DNA from: Akanthomyces muscarius | Lineage: Eukaryota > Ascomycota > Sordariomycetes > Hypocreales > Cordycipitaceae | Direction of reading: 5' to 3' | DNA length: 64,000 nucleotides | NCBI RefSeq assembly: GCF_028009165.1 | Contig: NW_026611617.1 | Span: 72,001 to 136,000, forward strand | In this document: in pieces, positions 44,201 through 51,500 of the stretch | How the letters are laid out: each line of letters begins with the position of its first letter | Numbering within the stretch: position 1 is the stretch's first letter | Program-made: the position numbers and the translations under genes | The notes under the pieces: generated by a model | The model's input: the letters and a program-made list of their open reading frames with translations, nothing else | Databases searched by the model: none | Told to the model about the DNA's origin: nothing

Positions 44201-45725
44201 ATGCAGCCTCGACTCGGTCAACATGATGTCACTCGTGTACTTCATTCGGCAGCAGTTTCAGGTCAAGGTGGAGATCCAACTACTGATGGATAGGACCACG
44301 AGCATAAGGCGTCTGGCTCAAGTTATATCCGATTCACAGGCTGCTTCTACGTCAACCAAGCAGATTGAAGCGCCATGCGGACCTGTGATAGCCCCAGTTG
44401 ACCTTACCGCCGAAATAGATCGTAATTACTCGAGGATTGCGGCCGGGCAACAAGTACAGGCTGCCCAGGCAAAGTCGTCCTACAGCGTGCGCGAAACTGA
44501 AGATGAGCGAGAGCACAACTCGGACAAGCTGGTGACTGTCTTTCTTACCGGCGGCAACGGTTTCCTCGGCACACAAATATTGCGCCAGCTCATTGAGGAC
44601 AGCCGAGTGGCTAGAGTCATTGCCCTCGTGCGTGGCAAGACGGACGATGAAGCCAGAAGACGCACCGTTGATGCTGCAATGAAAGCTCTTTGGTGGACCG
44701 GGTCACACCACTCGAAGCTTTGCGTCTGGGCGGGCGACCTTGGAATTCCGCAGCTTGGACTCGATCCATCTCGTTGGACAGCGCTTGCCGGCGGTGCAAT
44801 TGTTGATGTGGTGATTCATTGCGGTGCAACAGTGCACTGGGGGATGAGCTACAAGGCCTTGGAAGCTGTCAATGTCGGTTCCACGATGGAGCTGCTCCGT
44901 CTCGCCATTGCCGCGCCCCATATGGCATTTGTCTACGTAACGGGCGGTCGAGAATCCACGGGTGATCAGGAGCGGGAGGAAGACGTGGTAGAGGAGCTGT
45001 CTACCTCGGATGCACTGGGCTACAGCCAAACAAAATTTGTAGCCGAGGCTGTGGTCAAAAGGGTGGCTCTACGTAGCTCGTGGGCACCCGTTCGGCGCAT
45101 CTCAGTCGTGAGTCCGGGGTGCGTAATCGGGACGCCGACGGAAGGCGTTGCGAATGCTGATGACTACATATGGCGGCTAGTGGCAGCTTGTATCAGCATT
45201 GGCATGTACAACGCCGATGAGGTCGATACATGGGTTCCTTTGACGGATGCCGCAACGACGGCACGAGCCATCATTCACAATGCGCTGTCGCAAAGTTCAC
45301 AGCCAATCGTGACGCAGGCCGCTGACGGGATGCCTTGGAGCCGTTTCTGGGCCATACTGGAGGGCATGGGCTACAGACTCAAATCGGCGACCGGAAAAGA
45401 GTGGACTGCTGCTGTGCGTCAGGCTATCAACTCAGCCAAGGAAGAACACCCGCTGTGGCCACTGCAGCACATGCTGGAGGTCAAAAACACGCCCCGGAGA
45501 GAAAAAGACGTAACTGGTGGATGTCGAGAGGAGAGAGATACACATGAGGGGTTGGAACTGGCAATAAAAAGGAGTTTAGAATTCCTTGGCAGGGAGGGAT
45601 ACCTGCCTTTGCCTTTACGTCTGCCTAACTCTGATAAACATATACCGCACGTGCCGAAGATAAATCGCAGCGGAGGGGGGGCATTCTTTAGGTCCGGTCT
45701 TCAACATTGGAAAGCTGTTGGCTAG
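38229..45725 (+). CDS. Two-module NRPS with terminal thioester reductase (C*-A-T-C-A-T-R)
   Basis: Single 7,497-bp exon, 2,498 residues; an in-frame TAA lies just upstream (38178). Parts: C-terminal remnant of a condensation domain (about 55-260, no HHxxxDG); A1 (about 295-850; FTSGSTGQPKG near 437, NGYGPTE, YRTGDL, KIRGHRVELGD); T1 (FELGGDSLSAM, Ser about 881); full C domain with HHALYDG at about 1082; A2 (about 1400-1935; FTSGTTGVPKG near 1544, NVYGPAE, LYRTGDLVRY, KIRGQRVELGE); T2 (SLDSVNMM, Ser about 1994); and an NADPH reductase (TGGNGFLG about 2107; GYSQTKFVAE about 2262). It should activate two amino acids, couple them, and release a dipeptide aldehyde or alcohol that may cyclise. The order matches peramine/pyrrolopyrazine-type synthetases but without a methyltransferase. 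The product is unknown. Confidence 0.92.
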   Translation: MHLSAEKEPSIAQMQSHRKQTASEAAPLEAIRAAEFLHDNPRLSTKSNDTTVQSFSFVIDSALYSQLQHFCTEHNVTQFAVLLATFGSTHHRLTGISTAEIGVRNHNADVRRDTVGHCNSVQRIGITGQEASFGQLCQDIQSRTTGLATSLPDNNACQSDPDKDRCGLQRIRTIFALHSCQHRSESHDAGIPNTGFSQATSEFDIEFHLFQEGQQLRGDVYFAADLYYLRTIENMTAIFKTLLEQGVLSPDTKIDLLPLLDLDSYAVLDQLGLIQICRTDYPRDASVVDIFRQQVALNPNKTAVKDSLTSLSYSELDSQSDQLASWIVMRGLSAETPVGVFANRSCQTIVAFFGILKANLAYMPLDVSLPSDRIRSILASINGYKLILLGGDIQAPVLPLEDVQFFSIAEALQVRRNSKNLSVQLAAPLATDLAYVMFTSGSTGQPKGVMVEHRGISRLVKENEKVKSLPDDLVMAHMANIAFDASTWEIYSTLLNSGTLICIDSLTVLDCRPLRRVLARENVRTAFLTPALFKQYLLECPSMLEKLETLVLGGDRIDPQDVLRARGFMKGTIINGYGPTENTVCSTFYCIPKSEMFPNGVPIGRAIANSGAYVMDSTLQLVPLGVIGELVVTGDGLARGYMDTKLNHQRFVSVMINGKPVEAYRTGDLARYRPFDGQLEFFGRTDAQAKIRGHRVELGDVENILRSINSVKDAAVVVQRSDSQGAQLVGFVTVFETAEQTVSYIEQDGSKICSVEKDGNQQNHGVVVPLCDESQIAEQRSQQGRAKAAKRVMAELRDKLPAYMLPSAIIVLEEMPLSRNGKIDRRMLCDKKIDRQMSCTDAKRQPSTQEQLVLHRIWSQILELEDAAIGLEDNFFELGGDSLSAMRVVCSIRKMGFDLAVEDIFRNPLLQHLASCCKAKSLGCDVESIQPFSLLGSGVHVPSLLENVSSQCSSSPSAIQDVYPCTMLQEGLLSLTSKRPENYILQYTLELSSDICLFNLQKAWEATFQTTDILRTRVVHHAVYGLLQVVLDEAIKWVDASSLNEYLRLDRTRPMEIGQPLTRVALVKDDFGVPRWFVWTIHHALYDGWSLPLILKTVEQAYRGEELQPRQQFKAFIKYAREQDDEEVMEYWRRSLRGCSECAMFPTIRTDMAQPLADSFMERQMPRSRKWTSQCLGVTTSNMIRAAWALVTSSMTNSNDIVFGCVVSGRTAPVNRIDDIIAPTIATVPIRIKLSKHQTVWEYLKETQRQSMEMMPFEQAGLQRIARINSDGRRACMFQTLLVIQPEKREDGSDQRHSFGGWKDSHREFGGAYALEIEVQIEAHSIAVSTNFDSKLIEPWIVSKLMERLGAVLHQLEDAEPHLLLAEINLATQEDLTEIWARNGTVPAPVECCVDELVKERTQSQPDALAVCAWDGQLTYGELERHAARLAAHLDSLEGIGMLIPLCFEKSIWTTVAILGVLKLGKAFVLLDPSLPELRLQAICKQIKASIILSSNVCKALGSKLAPLVVAVGTAFFKDECSNIEREPLAATFRDPQAILYVAFTSGTTGVPKGVVISHQNVASAIRYQLKKFGFTTKSRVYDFSSYSFDVSISNTFATLAAGGCICVPSESDRKENLRQSIVSLNANVIDLTPSVAQLLLPEDVPSVQTVILSGEAVPVQAIRPWWDKVRVINVYGPAECTATSTMNTNASCLEEATRIGIGIGQITWIVHPNDCNLLIPTGCVGELLLEGPLVGLGYLDDPDRTATAFIEDPSWLLQGVPGGAPGRRGRLYRTGDLVRYNKDGSLSFVGRRDTQVKIRGQRVELGEIEHCLREFFPEATRVVAELIHLGSKSAAPTLASFIQKDGGGSGIENGGGGGIGNGNPDTLLATEFSPSCSVRDLMASSLPTYMIPKVFFAMRTLPLTVAGKIDRKRLRDIGAALGAREGWDAGATNGAGVNALLDHNSTYISEIEQPAYALARWIFSMNHVSGRDNMLPGPGTASFPDTLLYSCSLDSVNMMSLVYFIRQQFQVKVEIQLLMDRTTSIRRLAQVISDSQAASTSTKQIEAPCGPVIAPVDLTAEIDRNYSRIAAGQQVQAAQAKSSYSVRETEDEREHNSDKLVTVFLTGGNGFLGTQILRQLIEDSRVARVIALVRGKTDDEARRRTVDAAMKALWWTGSHHSKLCVWAGDLGIPQLGLDPSRWTALAGGAIVDVVIHCGATVHWGMSYKALEAVNVGSTMELLRLAIAAPHMAFVYVTGGRESTGDQEREEDVVEELSTSDALGYSQTKFVAEAVVKRVALRSSWAPVRRISVVSPGCVIGTPTEGVANADDYIWRLVAACISIGMYNADEVDTWVPLTDAATTARAIIHNALSQSSQPIVTQAADGMPWSRFWAILEGMGYRLKSATGKEWTAAVRQAINSAKEEHPLWPLQHMLEVKNTPRREKDVTGGCREERDTHEGLELAIKRSLEFLGREGYLPLPLRLPNSDKHIPHVPKINRSGGGAFFRSGLQHWKAVG

Positions 45726-45910
45726 CCTGCTAAGGACAGTGTTGGGGATATTTATTAGCAACGCATTGGATAGAGGACCAAACTCATCAACACCTGCCCA
45801 AAGTGAACCGTAGTTAAATTACCAATGACAACCGTTTTATCAATCGATTCACAAATGCGTATCTGGCGGTACACAGCGAAAGACGTTGTTTTCGAAGCCC
45901 CGTCCGTGCC

Positions 45911-47608
45911 TCAGGAATCCAGAGTCGTCAGATCCGCTACCATCTTACCATGGAGTAGGTAATCATCCATGACTTTTTGAGTTTCACCGTACTCTCGATA
46001 ACTGGTGTGGCCAAATCCTCTGCGAAAGATGCTCACCGCAGTTGGCATTTGTTGACGCAATCGGATCGCCCAGATCACGCTCGTCGAGGGGTCGTGAAGT
46101 GCATTCACCAGCATTATTGGTGGTGCTTTTTCGAGCCGATCCCTCCTAAGCTGGCGTTGCGGGTTTCTCACTGGTACAGGCCAGCCAATACAGCCAGCTT
46201 GGATGCCAGCCATTTCGCTTATGCCCCGTGTGTGTGGAGCTAGGGCACGCGTTGCTCGAAGCATGGCAAGGAAGGCCTTGCCAGCTCGAGGGCCGGTAGG
46301 GTGTAGCCAGTCCTGGCAAGTAATGGCTCTATGCGCAAAAGGATTGAAAGATTCGGTCATGGGGATCACGTTGGAGGTGGCAACGGGAGAAGACAGGGCT
46401 GTCGCGTTGCCAAGAATAGCCTCTAGCAATGCCTTGGACCACGCAGGCCACTGAGACTTCTTTGATAGCAAGTCTTGAGAGGTTTCTATGATCTCATACC
46501 CAGTTACATCTAGACGGCAGGCGGCAGCAGCAGTATCCGCCAAGTGGATGCCTTTAAGTTCATGGCAACCGGGGGCCGGTATGGGATTCTTGTTTGCCTT
46601 CTCGACTGTCTCGTCGAAAATGGAGAGAATATCGCGCTTGTACAGTGCGCATTCCGTGGTTGTGTTGCACCACTCGGCAACCGAGGTGAACGTGTCCTCA
46701 AAGGCCGAGGCTTCCGTGATCAAAGCATCGAATTCGTGCTGAGAGTGGTCTAGGATACCATCGAGCACCATGCGACCAACACGCTCTGGGAAGAGCTCCG
46801 CATACTGACTCCCGAGCTGTGTCCCATAGGAAAACCCCATGAAATTCAACCTCTTGTCACCAAGAGCCTATAGGTACAAAAAGGAATTAGCTGATCATGG
46901 TGCAAGTTTTTCGGTAGTCACGGACAGGGCGGAACTTACCCGGCGCAGTAGGTCCAAGTCCCGAGCTACCGACACAGTATCGAGGTAATGGAACAACGCA
47001 CCAGTCAGGTTGGCGCAAGTCCAGGCCAGGGCTCGATTCCAGGACGCAAGGCGCCCAATATCCGTCGTGTTCGTCATGTAGCCGGGAATGCGTTCATTGA
47101 ACGATTCCGCATCACATTGTATAGCACTACTAGCCCCCACACCTCTGGGATCCATTGCAATGATATTGTAGACGCTCGTCAAACTATGGCTGACCAGCTC
47201 TCCTTGGCTGTTTTGCACAAACTTGCTTACTTCGGACACTCCCGGTCCACCCGGGTTGACAATCAAGTTTCCCAGAGGTCGCCCTTCCGCACTAGCTTTC
47301 AATCGAACCAGGCCGAGTGTGATGGAGCCTCCGCCTTCTGGCTCGTCATGGTTCATTGGTACACGTAGCTGACCACATTCTAGGGCGGGAAGGTCGGAAG
47401 ACGGGCACGCAATCCACGCTATTGAAGGTGGGTAAGATGAGCTGGCCGCTTTCGCAGAATACCACATTGGCCTAATGGCATTGTCAAATGCCATGGAGAC
47501 GCATTGTGCAACATGCTGCCATGACAGGTCAAGGAAGAACGTGTGCACAATTATGCCAGTAACCACTACACAGAAGAGCGCACTCAACCTCTGCGGGCGG
47601 TAATTCAT
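45911..47608 (-). CDS. Alpha/beta hydrolase, S33 TAP-like family
   Basis: Two exons: 47608-46940 and 46867-45911, 541 residues; the join is LLRR to ALGDKR. An N-terminal hydrophobic segment (about 8-27, LSALFCVVVTGIIVHTFFLD) is a signal peptide or membrane anchor. Family landmarks are NPGGPG (oxyanion strand), DPRGVGAS, nucleophile elbow GFSYGTQLG (Ser236), late acid LHDPSTS (Asp about 482) and GFGHTSY (His about 510), a full triad. This is the architecture of fungal and bacterial tripeptidyl-aminopeptidase-like hydrolases. Its stop lies 185 bp after the NRPS stop, in convergent orientation, so it may belong to the same metabolite cluster, but that is inference from position only. Confidence 0.88.
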
Positions 47609-48590
47609 ATTGTCGACTTTTGAGAAAGGTTAGATCATTTGCAGCTACCAGTTAGATAATAAATAGCAAATTGGTCAGGTAAGTTGCAAGCGTAGCAGTG
47701 TCGTACATTCTACTCCTTGAGTGCGTTGCAAATTCCCTAGCCAGAGGCTGGTAGTACCTCTCGGGTGGTTGGCATGCCTTATAGGGGTTGACGGGAGCCC
47801 CGCTCGATTCGTAACGCGATCGTGTAACGCGCATCAGTCTACTAAAACACACTCTCTTATAGCTATAATGATTAGTTCTAAACGTAAGTTATAGAGAATA
47901 AAAATTATACTCTTGTCTGTTTGAAAATGTGAATAAATAGAAAACTTAGATATAAAGTAGCCTTTACAGCTATAATATACAACTACTTCTACAATAAAGG
48001 CTATAATACTCTATAACTGACTCTATTGCATTCTACCTTAATCTTATTGACTAAGCTAGTAGAAGTCTAAATTATAACAGCAACTAGCTCATTTACTAAA
48101 TTACTAAATTACAATACGTCCACCTTTTAGAGAGTAAAAAAAATTTCAATGTTATCAGCTTGAATAACTAGTTATATAAAAATCTTGTATCTAGTAGTAT
48201 TACCCACTGTAAAGGGAGTCTGCAGTAAAAGTAGAGATCTAAGGCACAGTATAAGGACGCGCCGGCTAAACCCCGGCTTAACACCACAGTGGTTAGGTTA
48301 TCAGGTCAGCTATGGTCAGGTTGTTGTGCCCACGTCCGACAAGCCGCATTTGCCGGGGTTTCTCCTGTCACTGCCACATGCTCCTTACGACTCGCTGCCG
48401 CTTGGCACGTCAATTCCAACTCTGCGTCGCAACGAATATTGCACACATACGATACACAGTCCTCAACAGCGGTGCATGTTGTGCCTTGCCGCCAATTCCC
48501 GCAGCCACTCATTTCGCTTGTTACCCAATACGCCCGGGCGCTCCAACTGACGACTTGGCGAATGGCAGCTCGGTCTCCTGACGCTCCCCT
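47609..48590. other. Divergent spacer with AT-rich relic
   Basis: 982 bp between the hydrolase and Sec7 starts. About 47840-48185 is strongly AT-rich with TA-rich, RIP-like composition and no open frame; the last 350 bp are GC-normal and presumably the SEC7 promoter. This composition change marks the right edge of the accessory island. Confidence 0.55.
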
Positions 48591-51500
48591 ATGAGCTCCA
48601 TCAAGTTTGTGGTGTCCTCTCTGGACATCATTGTTGCTTCAAAAGATGCACAGCGCATCAAGCAGCTAGGCGAGGGCGCCAAGAAGGCACTCGATGCCAT
48701 CAAGGAACATGAACAGCTTCCCGACCCGGAAATCGTCTTTGCGCCTTTGCAGCTCGCGACACGGACTAATAACCCCCAGCTCACCACCGCTGCCCTCGAT
48801 TGCATCGGCAAGTTGATATCGTATTCCTACTTTTCTGCCGAAAACAAGCAAGAGCCTGCCGAAGGCGATGACCAACGACAATCCCCTCTTATCGAGCGCG
48901 CAATCGACACAATATGCGACTGCTTCCAAGGAGAGGCCACTGAGCCCGAAATTCAATTGCAGATTGTCAAATCGCTCTTGGCCGCTGTTCTCAATGACAA
49001 AATAGTCGTACACGGCGCTGGACTGCTCAAGGCAGTTCGCCAGGTTTACAATGTCTTTCTCCTTTCACGCAGCACCCCGAACCAGCAAGTCGCCCAGGGC
49101 ACCTTGACCCAGATGGTTGGCACAGTCTTTGAGCGCGTAAAGACGCGACTGCACATGAAGGAAGCTCGCTTCAATTTGGGCAATCTCAAACATAGCTCAA
49201 GCAATGTCACGTTTGACAACCAAGACGATGTCAACGGTGCTGATGAGAACGAGGACGGCGCCCAAACCGCGGGAGACGAGTCTGTCGAGCAGGATACCGG
49301 CGCAAAGCTGACCCTCAAGGATCTGGAGCATCGGAAGAGCTTTGATGACTCTGCTCTGGGTGACGGGCCTACCATGGTCACCCACATTAAATCGTCCAAG
49401 AGCAACGGCGAGTCGGGGTCCTCGACACACGGCACGAACGCTGCCGATGACGAAGACGAGCTCGACGCTGAAGACGAGGTCTATATCCGCGACGCCTATC
49501 TTGTCTTCCGATCCTTTTGTAATTTGTCGACCAAAGTTCTCCCGCCGGAGCAGCTTTTCGACGTTCGCGGACAGCCTATGCGATCAAAGCTTATTTCGCT
49601 TCATCTCATCCACACTGTCCTGAACAACAATATCTCCGTCTTTACATCGCCGCTTTGCACCATCAAGAATTCCAAGAGCAACGAACCGACAAGTTTCCTC
49701 CAGGCCATCAAGTTCTACCTGTGCCTCAGCATTACGAGGAACGGCGCAAGCTCGGTCGACAAAGTCTTCGAAGTCTGCAGCGAAATTTTTTGGCTCATGC
49801 TGAAATTCATGCGACCATCGTTCAAAAAAGAAATCGAGGTCATCTTGAACGAGATTTATCTAGCTCTCCTGTCTCAGAGGAATGCACCGGTTTCCCAGAA
49901 GCTTTACTTCATCACCATTCTCAATCGCCTGTGCGCCGATCCCAAGGCTTTGGTGGAAACATATCTTAACTACGATTGCGACCAGACCGTGGACAATATC
50001 TACCAAACGATTATCGAGGATCTCTCCAAATTTTCCACGGCCTCTGTCGCTGTTACCGCAGTCAACGAACAAGTATACGAGGAGGCCAGAGCCAAGACAC
50101 AGGCGGCAAGCGAATGGCAGCTCAAGACTATCCTGCCTCCTCCGTTGACCGTGGCTCATATTCTCCCACAACCAGAGCCGGAACCCGACTACCCGAAAGA
50201 ATACGCTGTGAAGCGCATCGCCTTGGAGAGTCTTGTTGAAGCTTTAAAGTCATTAGTGAACTGGTCGGCATCGGTGCGGCCTGAAGCAGGAGTCGCGCGA
50301 GCCGAACAAGACGGGAAAGTCTCCATCGATGAGTTGCGCGGGTCTATTGATCCTGGCCTGAGCGATACCACATCACGCGTGGACACGCCATTGCCACCTT
50401 CAACGCCTGTGCTTGACGATGATCCAGCCCAGTTAGAGAAAGACAAGGCCCGTAAAACAGCACTGACAAACGCCATTCGGAAATTCAACTTCAAGCCCAA
50501 GCACGGCATTAAGGCTCTCGTCGCCGAAGGATTCATCCCGAGTGATAGCCCGGACGATATTGCCAAGTTTCTTCTCAAGGAGGACAAGCTCGATAAGGCA
50601 CAGATCGGCGAGTATCTTGGTGAAGGAGATCAAAAGAATATCGACACCATGCATGCCTTTGTTGATTCGATGGAATTCACAAAGCGGCGCTTTGTCGATG
50701 CCCTCCGAGTATTTCTACAATCTTTTCGCTTGCCTGGTGAGGCACAAAAGATCGATCGGTTCATGTTGAAGTTTGCTGAGCGTTACGTTCTGGGCAATCC
50801 AAATGCATTTGCCAACGCTGACACTGCGTACGTGCTCGCCTATTCTGTGATTCTTCTCAACACCGATCTGCATAGCAGCAAGATCGCAAAACGCATGACA
50901 AAGGAGGAATTTATCAAGAACAATAGAGGCATCAACGACAATGCGAACCTTCCAGATGACTACCTTGTTGGGATTTACGACGAGATTGCCAGCAACGAAA
51001 TCGTGCTCACCAGCGAACGTGCGGCTGCCGCGGCTGCCGGGAACGTACCCGCGCAGTCGACTGGGCTAGCTGCGGGCTTCGGCCAGGCGTTTTCCAATGT
51101 TGGACGTGATCTCCAAAGAGAAGCATACGTGCAACAATCTGAAGAAATCTCCGTGCGTTCTGAACAGCTATTCAAAAACCTGTTCAAGAGTCAGCGCCGA
51201 AGCACTACCAAAACTGGCCCGAAATTCATCCCAGCAACTTCGTTTAAGCACGTTGGTTCCATGTTTGACGTGACCTGGATGTCTGTCTTCTCAGCGCTGT
51301 CTTCTCAATTACAGAAGGCACACAGCATCGAAGTGAGCAAGCTGTGCCTTGAGGGCATGAAACTCGCGACCCAGATTGCTTGCACTTTTGAGCTGTCAAC
51401 GCCTAGAGAAGCCTTCATCTCTGCGCTGAAGAATACCACCAACCTGAACAATCCTCAGGAGATGATGGCTAAGAACATTGAGGCTGTGAAGATCATTCTT

